Source of the DNA: Epiperipatus broadwayi
Lineage: Eukaryota > Onychophora > Udeonychophora > Euonychophora > Peripatidae
Length of the DNA: 64,000 bases
Direction: 5' to 3'
Assembly: GCA_028023455.1 (NCBI GenBank)
Contig: JAQFVV010012446.1
Span: 4,651,501 to 4,715,500 of the forward strand
A model generated the notes under the pieces. It was given only the letters and a program-made list of their open reading frames with translations. It was not told where the DNA came from and searched no databases. Of this stretch, positions 39,989 through 52,499 are shown one piece after another; position 1 is the stretch's first letter; each line of letters opens with the position of its first letter. A program made the position numbers and the translations under genes.

Positions 39989-42900
39989 TGTGCCATTACA
40001 ATTTGGTCACTAGCCAAATTTATAGTAATGTGCATGTAGAAAAGGTAAACCAAAATCATCATCACAATTTTATATAACCATAAAGGAAGTTGTAGGGCAT
40101 CCAAGTTTAAACCCTACAAGGTCCAATTCTAAAAGCTTTAAACAGAGAGAGAGTGGGTCAATAATTATATGCTTTATTTGTTTGTGTGTTGATAGAAAGG
40201 TAATACACACATTTAAACTATTTAATATTTAAATTTTCTGTTAAAAAGCAAAGTTATAATGCATACATATAGGCAATGTATGTGTAAATTATTTAATTGT
40301 TTTATATTTCAAATATTCAACATTTTAACTTTCTTTAAAACTAAGCTATGCTTGATCAATTCTAACATTTTATTCTATACTTTTATTTTGCTTTTCTTTA
40401 ATTATAAGTGGGATTTAAAAGTTACAGATTTAATTAAATAATTGGGTTATAATTACTAAGCTAGCAATTATAGTATTTAAGGTTAGTTTATGAATGATTT
40501 GAAAGAATGCAGGATGTGTGTACATTACATACAAAATTTTACATTTCCTAAATATTGAAAGAAAAGGAAGTATTAAATCTGTTAAATTATTTTTTTTTGT
40601 ACAATTTTTTTTTTGTTAAAAGAGGAAATCTGTTTAATCAGATATCGATCTTTGTAGTAAATTTTTTTTGTAAATGATTGTCACTTTGGAGCTATAATTT
40701 TTTGAAATTGTCTTATCAAGATCTAAAGAAGGAAGCTCAAAGATTTGAAGTGTTACCTGGATGTTAAAAAGAAAGAAAAAACAAAAGAAAGGAAATAAGA
40801 ATTGAGTCTATTTTTTTTTTTAAAACAAAAGTGTCTGGAAAAAGGATTAAACTTTTCAGTTGAAAAATACTTTGGTTGAAAATAAATTAGAGATCTAATT
40901 AAAACAAATTTGTCCAAAAATAGCAAGTGATGCTATCTCTGATTGGTTAAGTTAGCTAAAAATTGGATATAAAAAGCTGTCTTTAGATTATTATTGTGAT
41001 TGATTCAGATTATTAAACTATAATATTGAACGTTGAAAATATAAAAAAAATGGCTTGCTAGAAAAATTATATGTATATCCCATTTGCCGGACCATCTGGG
41101 GAAGCTGCACATCACATAGGAAAGAAAAGATGTGTCTAAAATAATATTCTACACCTTTCAACTGACCAGATAAATAAGATGTTTTTAATAGAAGGAAGAA
41201 AGCATTCACCTGCATTCAAAGAAGATGAATTAATCTACTGATAAATATTAATCATCAAGTCCAATTAATTGTTACAACAACTGATTTTAAACTCAAGAAA
41301 ATTTACAAATGGGAAAACAACTGCTGTATTTCATCCACATGCTTGACAAGAAGAGAAGAAAATTTACTATAATGATTTCCAAATTGTCCACTAAAGCAAA
41401 TAACCTCAATAGAGTCATCATCATCAAATAGTTATCCACCTCAAGAAAGAGATTGTTCCCAGTAAAACGGAAATGGTAGCTACAGAAATATAAACATTAT
41501 ACAAGACAAGTTTGAACCCTTGGAAATTCGCCACAAACAAAAGATCGGTAATATGACTTTTTATATCTATTTTCTTTATGATATCAGTCTTAATAAACAT
41601 TTTAGCAATAAAGTGGTATATTTTATTTAAAGAACTTTTAAAGACTATTCAGATCGATTAAAACAAGAATGTCTTACTAATAATAACTTTGAGCTTCATA
41701 AATGATCTTGAATGTATGAAAATTATTTGTTTATTAATTTTACAATATTAATGTGTAAAACAATTTTTTTTTATGGTATTATGATTTTAGTTTTAACTAA
41801 TATATTATTATTTTGGTTTTAAATAATATTTTGTTATCATGGGATAAAACACGCACATACATAATAATATTTTTATATGTGTATAATTGGAAGTGAATGT
41901 GGAATAATGAGTAGTATTAGAATATTAGATTATTTTGTTTCAAGTTCAGTATAGATTTCAGCGCTTGGAAGGGAGGGGGAGAAAATAATTTAAAACTTTT
42001 TTCTAAAACTTGCTCTTTCAATTTTACTAACATTTTTTTTTACATTCTATTTACATGTTGGATTTTAAAGTATGTGTGCTAATGAGCAGATAATATTTTT
42101 TTTTTTTGAAATACTTTTCTCATGGAGTGAAAATCATGGTCAATGTGACGTCCAACTTAATACAAAATACATTTGAAGGGAAAGGGGGAAGAACTTAAAA
42201 TTAATCTGAGGATTGTTATATAATCAATTATTATTATTATTCATGTCAATTTTCATATTTATCTAGAAATTTTTATGTATATGTTAGAAATGTAGTAATA
42301 AATATTAGTTTGTTTTATTAAACGAGGCGTATATATTTCATTAAGTGTAGTCTTTGTTAAGTGTGATTATTCATCATCATCAATGGTTGAATATTAGTTA
42401 TTTAAGATATAAGTAAATATGCTAAAATTAAGCAATAATTATGAATTTCTTTATAAAAATTAGTTTTATGTTTAGGCTTAGTCCTAGAGCTGTAGTTGAA
42501 ACCCTTGTCATTATCGTTATTATTATCATCATCATCATCGTCATCAACGTTTTAATTAATGAGCTGTTTAACTGTTTAAAGGCCATAAATAAATATTGAT
42601 TTTATAATATTTAGTGATTTCTTAGTATTATTATAACCACATCCCATCATCTATTTCATGCAAGGATGAGTGAATTGCCATCCTAAATTAGTTATATATA
42701 ATCTGAGCTAGTGAACTTATAAAAATATTGAAACACATTTGTTATGTTAAGATCTGAGAAATGATTTATGTTCAATATACTCCACTTTGGTTTAAAGATG
42801 TTTTACTTTTACCTAACTATTAGTGCTTATAGTGATATGGCTCAAAAAGCAAAATCTCTCATTTTTATTAGAAATAAAGTACCAAAAAGGGATTCAAACC

Positions 42901-43251
42901 CGGTACATGTGAAAGGTTATCAGATATAACCGTGTCTAGATTCAGATAATCTAGTGGCGCCCTGCTAGACCATATTCACTTAGTATTTGTTTAAACATGC
43001 ACTTAACATCAAACCAAGAAATGAAAGTGGATAAAACCTACTGCCTGTATACCTGAGTTATATTTTATTGAATTACTAGTGTACTCACTTCACGTGATTT
43101 CCATAATAGATTTCATATAATACATTGCTATAATAATTTGCTAATAATTTACTTAATATCTTGATATTGGACTCCTTTACTTATGATCATTCTATGGACT
43201 ACTCAGGTATGGTAATATCTTTTTTTTTTTTGATTCTTTAATTTGGTTACA
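39989..43251 (+). repeat. 3' LTR
   Basis: A 3263-base partner of the 5' LTR with the same TG...CA ends, TATAAAA at 40968-40974 and tRNA-like segment. Most of it differs only by scattered substitutions and one- to three-base indels. Confidence 0.95.
42879..42975 (-). ncRNA. tRNA-like segment in the 3' LTR
   Basis: Identical in layout to 36201-36297 (A-box-like TGGTCTAGCAGG, B-box-like GGTTTGAATCC on the minus strand). Confidence 0.55.
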
Positions 43252-43255
43252 ATAT

Positions 43256-43544
43256 ATATATATTCATTTAAATTATTTAAAATTAAATTTTATAAAAATA
43301 ATGTTTTCAAGCCTAAATTTTTATTTAAACTTGGTCTAATATTTTCAATTACAGTTGCTTTGATTTTTTTAAAATCTCTTTTATTAGTAGTATATAAAGT
43401 AGCTAATGCCTGATAAAATTATAATAAAATAATTAAAATGATAAAAATAAATTAATTTAATAATAAATAAATGATTTAAGTTGTACAAATGTACAAGTAT
43501 ATAAATAATATTTTACAGTATTATGTATAATATATTAAAACAAG
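43256..43544. other. AT-rich flank, no gene seen
   Basis: Nothing recognised between the LTR element and the next family-B copy. Confidence 0.5.
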
Positions 43545-43558
43545 TATATTATATATAT
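43545..43558. repeat. Target site duplication of family B copy, left
   Basis: TATATTATATATAT, identical to 44087-44100. Simple sequence, so weaker evidence than at 19099. Confidence 0.65.
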
Positions 43559-44086
43559 CACATGATCATCATTTCATATGCTTGCTCGTAACTGTTACTA
43601 AAACAGGAAAAACTCTCCATACAGTACTGTGACTCAGTGCAAGCAATACTGTATGGCCTGTTTTAATAACAGTTATAAGCAAGCATAAGAAATAGTGATC
43701 ATGTGATGTTTATTTGCTTAAGACCAATCCTGCCTAATAGTATAGCGGTGGCTATGGTTATTAAAAAACCAAAGACACCAAAATGTATAGATACTGAACT
43801 GAGTTCAGACCTATATGAGTATATAAGCTAATGAGCTTGGATTGAAAATATTATTGTGTTTTCAATTTAAGACTCATAGTTTTGTAGTTAAGTAAAAATA
43901 AAAGGTGGCTTCTGGAGGGTTGCATTAGATCCTAAGATCTAGGTGCAGTGCTCTCAGATCCAAGGCTCCGCACTGATATTGGATGAGTAGGCACTAGATG
44001 GGGATTTTATGCATAAGCCTTCTGGCAGCCATTGATTACTCTGGCTTGCACTGAGTGGTACTACTGTATGGAGAGTTTTGCCTGTT
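43559..44086 (+). mobile_element. Family B element, hammerhead core deleted
   Basis: A 528-base copy with a head palindrome (43559-43706), then the full family order: GATCATGTGATG, CTGCCTAATAG, CACCAAAATGTATAG, CTGAACTGAGTTCAGA, GGGTTGCATTAGATCC, CTCAGATCCAAGGCTCC. At 43972-43982, GCACTGAT runs straight into ATTGGATGAGTAGG. Compared with 26664-26714, exactly the stretch between two GAT triplets is missing, which removes the whole catalytic core. The tail GCACTGAGTGGTACTACTGT and TTTTGCCTGT ends the element. Flanked by 14-base identical AT-rich repeats. Confidence 0.85.
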
Positions 44087-44100
44087 TATATTATATATAT
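44087..44100. repeat. Target site duplication of family B copy, right
   Basis: TATATTATATATAT, see 43545-43558. Confidence 0.65.
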
Positions 44101-44107
44101 TTTTAAT

Positions 44108-44215
44108 GTAGATGTAATTAGAGAGGATTTGAACACAAACTTTCAAGCTCACTTTAGGCATCCACTCCATCTTATACAACCGATACACATGACCACATAT
44201 ATGCAAAAAAGTATT
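44108..44215 (-). repeat. Family A head fragment
   Basis: GATGTAATTAGAGAGGATTTGAACACAAACTTTCAAGC and CCATCTTATACA match the arm of the 60 kb family A copy (inverted B-box-like side). Confidence 0.6.
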
Positions 44216-44447
44216 AATATTATATATAAAGACTAAAATAAAAAAAATGAAGTTAATATGTATAAAGTTGTTAAAAAAATTATATATATGTAATTATAAA
44301 GTTTAGCCATTTAATTTAATTTAATTTCATCTTCCATACTGTTTGAAATATACAAACCATTTACAAGCAAATAATCTAAATATTATATATATACACAGTA
44401 AAGCTAAAGTGACAGACAGTATAATAATATTATTACAAAGAAATCAA

Positions 44448-44828
44448 GTCGTATATCACATGACCTAATTCTGAAAAACTTGTTAAATTAGGTCATGTGA
44501 TATATGACTTTATTTTTTTGCAATTATATTTTTTGCTATTAAGGCTTTGGTGATTTTATATTGCTAAGGTTATTAATATATTGTGTATACGAACGTAGTT
44601 CATTACCATATGGCTATTTAAGTCAGATAGCTGGATTGGAAGACATATGGTGTATGTGAATATGGCTATTTAAGTTAAATAGCTGGATTTAAAAACATAT
44701 GGATGACTGAAAATTTCTGATTTTCTATTTAATAGTTAACCATTAGATAAAGTGCTGGACTTGACGTGATATTTTAAATCTAATGCTTGAATATCCTTAC
44801 ACTTCAGTGAGGAAGCCAGATAATAATA
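44448..44828 (+). mobile_element. Family C copy, cut by LINE J1
   Basis: Starts with a palindrome, ATATCACATGACCTAATT pairing with AATTAGGTCATGTGATAT (44454-44506). It continues through GGCTATTTAAGT-AGATAGCTGGATT segments shared with 51130-51165, and reaches AGTGAGGAAGCCAGA, where the (TAA)n end of LINE J1 begins. The hammerhead GAAAC part is therefore missing here. Confidence 0.65.
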
Positions 44829-45184
44829 ATAATAATGGTGGTGGGGGTGGGGGCGGGGGGGGCGATGGTTTAATTCATTTATTTACCATACAAAAAAACT
44901 ACAGCATAAAGCCAATTACAGTATTGCACCATAACAAATATATAAATACATAAATGAGTTTAAATGACAAATTATTAATATAATTATGAGCCATATTTCA
45001 ATAAAAGATAATTAACACATTTAAAAATCTAAAATAAAATTAAACATCAGCATATAAACAATTATTATTAAAACATTAATAATAACAAATAAATAAAAGG
45101 GATAAATATAAAGCACATAACAAAATAATAATAATAAAAAACAAGTTAACAAATATATATATAAACAAAATCAAGTTAAACCAA
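44829..45184 (-). mobile_element. LINE J1 3' UTR and tail
   Basis: After the stop at 45185 the minus strand runs through AT-rich UTR to GGTAAATAAATGAATTAAACC (contains AATAAA), a C-rich run, and a short (TTA)n tail at 44822-44836. Confidence 0.75.
44836..44863 (+). repeat. G-rich tract, possible G-quadruplex
   Basis: Four or more G-runs (GGTGGTGGGGGTGGGGG and a further run of eight G interrupted by C) in otherwise AT-rich DNA. It is the template-strand complement of a C-rich stretch at the 3' end of LINE J1. The sibling copies J2 and J3 lack it. Confidence 0.8.
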
Positions 45185-48120
45185 TCAAATCTGACATTTA
45201 AATTTAATAACATTACAAAATTGATTATTATCTAAATTGAAGTAATTAATATTACTACAAATCTGATTATATAAAGATGGTAGCCTAAACAAAGGAGAAA
45301 ATCTAAGAACATTGGAATGAAAAGTTTTAATGTAACAAACAGAAGCAGACCGAGTATCATGCATATGAGATCTAATTATAACGGTAGAAATTGTATTAGA
45401 TAAAAGAACTATTTTATTAACAAGTTTATAAAGATATTTAAGATCTCTATATTGTCTTTTAGAAGAAAGATGAACAACAGTTTTATTTCCCAAAGAAACA
45501 TATTTAGAAAACTTATTATACACTGATTGTAATAAATTACATCCCTGTTTAGAGCTAGGATTCCAAATGACTGAATAATATTCAATGATGGGAAGAACCA
45601 ATGATAAAAATAATTTAAATTTTGTATCCCCACTGAAATGATAACCAAACCTTAGAATAGTACCTATAATTTTTAAAGCCTTACCAATAATCATTTCCAA
45701 ATTAGGAAGAAAGGATCCATTACTAGAAAATATAACTCCCAAATCTTTTTGGGATTCAACAGAAATAATTTTGTGAGAATTAATAAAATAAGAAAAATGT
45801 GAAACTTCAGATTTTTTAGAATATGAGACTAAAGAACATTTACTGAAATTAACAATCATATTATTTAGATCACACCAAGCACTAAAATTATCTATATCCT
45901 TTTGAAGAAGAGTGCAATCAAACACAGATGTGATTCTTCTAAAGATTTTACAGTCATCTGCATAGCACAAAAGATAAGATTTTAAGCAATCCTTAAGGTC
46001 ATTCATATAAATGTTAAAAAGCATAGGTGCTAAAATACTACCCTGAGGAACTCCCAAATTGCATTTAAAATTAGATGAAATAGTACTATTAAATTTAATA
46101 TATGCAGTACGACCATGAAGAAAGGACTGAAACCAATAAACAAGCTTAGTAGAAAAACCCATTTGATATAATTTGCAAAGAAGAATACTGTAGTCTACTT
46201 TATCAAAAGCTTTTGATAAATCAAAATAAACAATATCAAGTCTCTGCTGGTCCTCAATTGCATGAGCTATATGATCATAAATTGTTAACAAATTAGTTTC
46301 TACAGATCTATTAGGTATAAAACCATGCTATGAAGAAGAAATGAGTTTACAAACATCTAAAATAATTTTATTATAATCACACCTCTCAAAAATTCTAGCA
46401 ACAGTATGTAAAACAGAAATGGGTTTATAGTTATTAACACAATCACGTGATCCATTCTTAAAAATTGGGACCATTTTGGCACACTTAAGCACATTAGGAA
46501 AAACACAAGAGTTCAGTGATAAATTAAAAATAAATGCAAGAGGTACTGCAGTAAATTCAGCTAGCCCTTTGTAAATAAATGAAGGAATATTATCATTTCC
46601 CAAACTAGAATGAAATTTAAGTCGCTTAATAGCCATAACAACATCATCCTTAGAAATATGGTCAATCATACAATGAACAGTTGAAGAATTACAAAATAAT
46701 GCAATATGTGAAGATATTGCATCATGTGATGAATATACATCAGCAAAATGTTTTGAAAAGTCATTTGCACTTAAAGTGAAACCATGAGTAGCTTGAACCC
46801 TTTTCTTACCCAAACCAGACTTATTAATGAAATCCCAAAATTCTTTAGGGTTAGAAGAAATATTAACCTCAATTTTTCTAATATAATTCTGCAAATCTCT
46901 TTTACATGCTTCACCAATCTTCTGAAATTAATAAAATTATTATGAAAAAAGATATTCTGTGTTTTAAAATAAAGTCTACAATGATAAGACTTGCTTTTAA
47001 TAATTTTAACAAGATCGCATGAAAACCAAGGAGGAAAAACCTTATAAAAAGGCCGCTTATTGGGAATATACAAATCAATAAAACTATTAAGAATCTTTAA
47101 AAACCCATCCAAGCAATGATTTACATCATTAAAAGAATACAAAAAATTCCAATTAATCCTAGAAAAGTTACTACAAAAATCAACATAATTACCCTTCCCA
47201 TAATCCTTTCTTGAAATATTAGAAAAATTAATCTTTGAGTGACAAACGTTAATATAAAACTCAAAAGGTGGATGATAAGCATCAATAGGAAAATTAACAG
47301 AGACAACTTGAAAATTACTAACTACTATTGAATTACATAAAATATAATCCAAAGTACGATGAGAGGAATTAACAAATGGGTTATATTGCTTAAGTCCTAA
47401 AAATTTACAGAACTGTAACATTCTAGAAGCTTTAGAAGACAAAAAAGAAAAGTGTGTAGCAATTCTACCCTGATATAAATCCGGAACATTTAAATCCCAG
47501 TAATAATAACATTATCATAGCCAACAAAAAATCTTCAAGAGATGTCAAAAAATAATCAAACTCCAACAACGACAAAGTAGGTTTGAGGTAAACATTACCT
47601 AAAATAATTTAAAATTATGATTTAAAGTAATTTCACACCATGTAGATTCACAAAAAGAAGAAGAAAAATAAAGTTCTTTATAAAAAACATCTTTATGAAG
47701 AGCAATCAGAGTACCACCACCTCGAGAAATATTATCCATAGATCTGTCAGTTCGCAAAATACTAAATCTATCATCAAGAAAAGAACAATCAGGAAATTGT
47801 TGATTTAACCAAGTTTCTGTAAGTAAAATAAGATCAAAATGTTCTGTTTCAAAAAATTGTTTAATTTGAACACATTTGGTCCTCATACCTCTGACATTCA
47901 TGTAGAAACAAGAAAGGCCTACCATGTTACCCACAAAGATAATGGAAACAACACAAATAAAACCAAAAAGAGAAAAAGAAAGAGATAAAGAAAATAATAA
48001 ATAAATAAAAATAAATAAATGAAAATAAAATAAATAGTAGAAGAAAATAAATTTTCTTAAAACCTTAGAGAACTGGCCAGAGATCCATAAAAAAAAGAAA
48101 TGGAAGCATCGCAAGGCCAT
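45185..48120 (-). pseudogene. LINE J1, Jockey/CR1-type endonuclease and reverse transcriptase
   Basis: Read from 48120. An F/Y/L-rich start is followed by the AP-endonuclease N-terminus, CFYMNVRGMRTK (about 47910), ILLTETWLNQQF and RGGGTLIAL (47730-47700); frameshift near 47600. The endonuclease C-side has H-R-T-L-D-Y-I-L-C-N (about 47350) and a P-P-W-F-S linker; frameshift near 46890. The RT follows: GLGKKRVQATHG linker, S-S-L-G-N-D-N-I-P-S-F (46600), one in-frame TAG at 46330-46328, then HGFIPNRSVETNLL, FDLSKAFDKVDY, LGVPQGSILAPMLFNIYMNDL and CYADDCKIF with both catalytic Asp pairs kept. The thumb and C-terminus run to 45185 without further breaks. Upstream of 48120 there is no ORF1 before the (TTA)n of J2. 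Near-complete ORF2 with three lesions, so a recently active family. Confidence 0.9.
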
Positions 48121-48344
<224 letters not shown>

Positions 48345-49855
48345 CAATTCTTTATTTATTTAATGTACATATCAACAGCATTTAGCCAATTATAGATTGC
48401 ACAGTAATGTCATTATCATATACAAATCTAAATAAGCATTAAAAAAACAATACAAAAAATAATACCAATAAAATAGAAAAACAATAAAATGCACAAATAA
48501 ATAAAAAGGCAATATAGAAGAAGCTTGAGATCTCTTGTTTTTTGTCTCAGCAGTAAATCAATATAGTGCTCATTACCTAAACTATTCAGTTTTGCAAATT
48601 TGTCAAAAAGAGTCTGAATTCTTATGATATCTGTCCCATTATGAGGATTCCATATAATTGAACCATACTCCACGATGGGAAGAACTAAAGATATAAAAAG
48701 TTTAATCTTTGTAAATTTATTAAATGCTTTTCCATATCTGTAAATAGCTCCTACAATTTTAAAAGATTTATTCACCATAAAATTAATGTGATTATGAAAA
48801 GATCCATTATTGGAAATATTATTCCTAGATCTCTTTGATGATCATTTGTTATAATCTTAGAGTCCCCAATATAGTAGGAAAACCTTATGATTTCAGATTT
48901 TCTAGAGTAAGAGACAATGGAGCATTTATCCATATTTGTATCTATATAATTATATTCACACCAATTAAAGAAATTATCTATATCACTTTGAAGTAAAAAA
49001 CAGTCATTAATAGAATAAATATGCCTAAAAATTTTGCAATCATCTGCATAACATAGAAGATATGAAAATTTAATGCATGTTTTTAGGTCATCAATGTATA
49101 CATTAAATAATAAAGGTGCAAGAACACTGCCTTGAGGCACCCCAGTGAAGCAATAATATGGTAATGACAATTTACTATTAAACCTCACACAAGACATTCT
49201 ATCCCTAAGAAAAGAGTCAAACCAATTAATTAATAATTTGGAAAAACCTACCAAGCTTCTGAAGAAGAATTTTATGATTAACTCTATCAAAAGCCTTGGA
49301 CATATCAAAATAAACAAGATCTAGCCTAGATTGATTCTCAATTGAATTTGAAATGTGATCAAAAATAGTTAGCAAATTTGTTTCAATGGACCTATTAGGC
49401 AAAAATCCATGCTGCTCTGAGGCCAAAACTTTAGAGACATTCAAGCGAATTTTATTATAAATACATCTTTTAAAAATTCGAGCAACAGTGTGTAGAATTG
49501 AAATAGGCCTATAGTCACTTACCAAATTTCTAGATCCTTTCTTATAAATAGGAACAACTTTAGCAATTTTAAGGGATGTAGGAAAAGTACATTTGCTAAA
49601 GAGCAATTAAAAATATGCAAAAGAGGAGAAGCAATGTATTCAGCACATCCTTTATAAATGAAAGCCGGAATATTGTCAAGGCCCACACTAGAATGTAATT
49701 TAAGCTGCCTAATAGCAAAAATAACATCAGATTCAATAAATGAATTAAATGTTAACCTTTCTTCAACTAGATCATTATTTTCAGTTAAATCAGTAAAAGA
49801 ATTAGATTGTTTAAAAAGCTCTGAGAAATAATGAGAAAAATCATCAGCAACTAGA
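48345..49855 (-). pseudogene. LINE J2, 5'-truncated reverse transcriptase
   Basis: From 49850: N-L-V-A-D-D-F-S-H-Y-F linker, S-S-V-G-L-D-N-I-P-A-F-I-Y-K-G, then after a frameshift P-I-Y-K-K-G-S-R-N-L and Y-R-P-I-S-I-L-H-T-V-A-R-I-F (49550-49470), HGFLPNRSIETNLL, DLVYFDMSKAFDRVNH and, after another frameshift at about 49240, TGVPQGSVLAPLLFNVYIDDL and LCYADDCKIF (about 49040). The thumb follows to 48428, then a 3' UTR containing TTAAATAAATAAAGAATTG and the (TTA)n tail. It lacks the endonuclease. Its protein is clearly homologous to J1 (same motifs, many changed residues), so J1 and J2 are members of one family separated by some time. Confidence 0.9.
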
Positions 49856-50083
<228 letters not shown>

Positions 50084-50940
50084 AATATTCAATTCAATTC
50101 AATATCCATCTATTATGTGCATTTCAACGTTTACACTTTAACAGAAATACACAATAAAATAAAAAAAACAACAATAATAATTAAAAAAAACAACTATAAG
50201 CAACTACATACATAAGATTATATATACATATATGTTAATAATTATAAATTTAGTTGTTTTCTAACATTCATAACAAATTGATCACAAAAAATATCAATAT
50301 TATTAAAGGTTAGATTATATACTATTTGCAATCTATTAATAACTGACTTACTAAAGAAATTATTTTTACATATACTAACCTTGAAAGTTTGCATTTCTCT
50401 TAATAAACGACTAGGTACTTTCAATTCTATTTTTGATATACAGTTACTGACATCAATTTCCCCATCAATCAACTTTTTCAACAATATCATATCTTTCAAT
50501 ATTCTTCTTTCTTTTAATACTGTTTTAACAATTTGACATTCTCCCATTATTAATTTATTAAATCTTTTTTCAACATTATATATTCTTGACTGAATATTAA
50601 TCAGATTGAAGTTCCATATACAAGAATTATATTCTAAAAGTGTAACAACAAGAGAAAAAAATAACCTATATTTTATGGAAATAGATAAATCTCTCCCATA
50701 TCTCAAAATACAGCCCATCTTTCTGTATGCTTTATTAATAATATATTTAATATGTGCATTAAAAGTAAAATTACTACAAAATATAATTCCCAAATTGGAT
50801 ACAATCTCTTTATATTTAATAACCCTATTCTCAATTTTATATTGATAAACAGATTTTTCAGTTTTATTAGTATAGGAAACAGTGCATGTTTTATTAATAT
50901 TAATCTCCATATTGTTATACTTACACCATATGTATTAATT
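50084..50940 (-). pseudogene. LINE J3, C-terminal fragment
   Basis: An uninterrupted 222-codon frame from 50910 to 50242 starts just after the YADD region (M-E-I-N-I-N-K-T-C-T-V-S-Y) and continues through Y-K-E-I-V-S-N-L-G-I-I-F, a thumb with A-Y-R-K-M-G-C-I-L-R-Y-G-R-D and L-E-Y-N-S-C-I-W-N. The order matches J1 (S-Q-K-D-L-G-V-I-F, I-I-G-T-I-L-R-F-G, I-E-Y-Y-S-V-I-W-N). The rest of the protein is truncated at about 50940. The 3' UTR ends GAATTGAATTGAATATTG before (TTA)n. It is divergent from J1 and J2, so possibly a different subfamily. Confidence 0.85.
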
Positions 50941-50984
50941 TACAATTAAAGAACAAAAAAAATATTTAATGCTTATACAATAGT

Positions 50985-51330
50985 AAATAAAATAGTCACA
51001 CATCACATGATTTAATTAAGTCATGTGGTGTGTGACTTTATTTTATTTACTATTATAGTTTTGCTTTTTAAGTCTTAACTGATGTTATATTGCCAAGGCT
51101 ATTAATATATGGTATGGCTGAAGATTTCTCAACCCCATGTAGTCATTTAGGTTAGATAGCTGGATTTGAAGACATATAGGTGTCTGAATATTTCAGATTT
51201 TCTACTTAAAAATTAATTTTCAGAGAGGTGCTGGCCTTGAGTTGGTAATTTGAATCTCGCATCTGAAATATCTTAGCACCTCACTGAGGAAAGCCAATAG
51301 CTAGAAACTGACAGCAAGCTCTTTATTTTA
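50985..51330 (+). mobile_element. Family C copy with hammerhead-like motif
   Basis: Begins with a palindrome (AGTCACACATCACATGA / TCATGTGGTGTGTGACT, 50992-51041). It then shares ATATTGCCAAGGCTATTAAT and GATAGCTGGATTTGAAGACATA with the copy at 44448. The hammerhead-like core follows at 51284-51308. Confidence 0.65.
51278..51320 (+). ncRNA. Hammerhead-like core
   Basis: CTCA then CTGAGGA (51284-51290, allowed by CUGANGA), AGC and GCT as a three-pair helix II, and GAAAC (51304-51308), then TGACAGC. The downstream UH and stem I partner are not convincing. Confidence 0.45.
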
Positions 51331-52499
51331 GGTTATAATAAATCAATTATGCTTATAAAAGCAATAATTATTAATAGATTTAGTGCTCACAAATTTATAT
51401 GAAGTTCAAAAATCGCAATCTCCAGAATTGGACTCAATCTGAGAAATTCATGTTCCTGAATTGCACCCTCTGCCACTGTACTTGACTACACTGCTCCAAC
51501 AGGAATTTAGACATTAAATGGTGGAGAAAAAAATTGAGTTTTATCCTGGTAAATAGGCAGAAGCAGAATAACTAGTGTCAAAATAAAATAGTGTACAAAT
51601 TATGGAATATATGTATATATAATGAGACAAAATTTTTCCCTGGACAGATTGAGCACAGTTTTTGGTGTTAAACTTAAGAGCTAAACAATTCTAAATTGAA
51701 AAGCAAATATTGTATAGACTGACAATAGGGAAATCATGAACATCACTACAGATTTATTCATCCTATTGAGTATTTTTCTTTAAGTAAGACTGTTGCAAAT
51801 AAATTTCACTTTTATGTAAAAATATGTTTAATGAAATGCTATTGATTGTAGTGTAGTAATTATATATATATATGTAGAGAGAGAAATAAATGCACTATAA
51901 AATAAAATTTTACAGTTTTCACAAATAAAAGTAATGAGTGTCCCATAGTTATAGTGTTTGCCTGAAAGCTTTGTGACAAAATTAAAAGTTTCCAGATCTA
52001 CAAATGAAAACACCAGATCTGCTAATGAAGTCACTCACCCTGATGAAGCCAGAAAGCAATGTAGATATCCACCAAAGCATCTGAATGGTTATATTCTCCA
52101 GGGTTCATTTTAGCAATGGGGGATGTAATGTTAGATCTCATTTTGCTTTCAAATAAACAATTAGCCCAGATTCCATCTTATCTTGATTAGTTTGAGCATT
52201 TGTTGCTATGGACCAATTTATGTACAAAGGGGACCAATGCCAAAAATGGATTAATAGGCAATGATGTTCAGTGAATCCAATTGTTCTCTTCATGAATGAG
52301 GATCTGGACATAAAGAATAAATTCATTTGGAGGTAAGGTCAGACAACAATTATCAAATCTGAATGGCAAGTCCATATTGATGACTGAAAGTGATTAGAAT
52401 CTAAATCAGACACTATGTGAGCTGTTGCAGAACAATTGAAAATATCACCATACCTACTCATGAGACAGGATATCATGGTATAGCTGAAAGTAATAAGTC
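51331..52499. other. No gene recognised
   Basis: AT-rich to 51800, then a less AT-rich stretch to 52500 that may belong to the inverted LINE half next to it. I cannot read a domain in it. Confidence 0.4.

Larger units (their letters stand above)
33312..43251 (+). mobile_element. Non-autonomous LTR retrotransposon with 3.27-kb LTRs
   Basis: Two direct repeats (33312-36578 and 39989-43251) begin TGTGCC and end GGTTACA, the canonical TG...CA. Just after the left repeat lies a primer-binding site (36580-36598), and just before the right one a polypurine tract (39974-39987). ATAT flanks both outer ends (33308-33311, 43252-43255), compatible with a 4-bp target duplication, though in AT-rich sequence this is weak. 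The interior of about 3.4 kb holds one gag-like ORF and a tiny integrase-end remnant, but no protease, RT or RNase H. LTRs this long with a small interior fit the LARD-like class of defective elements. A related autonomous element must supply RT. Confidence 0.9.
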
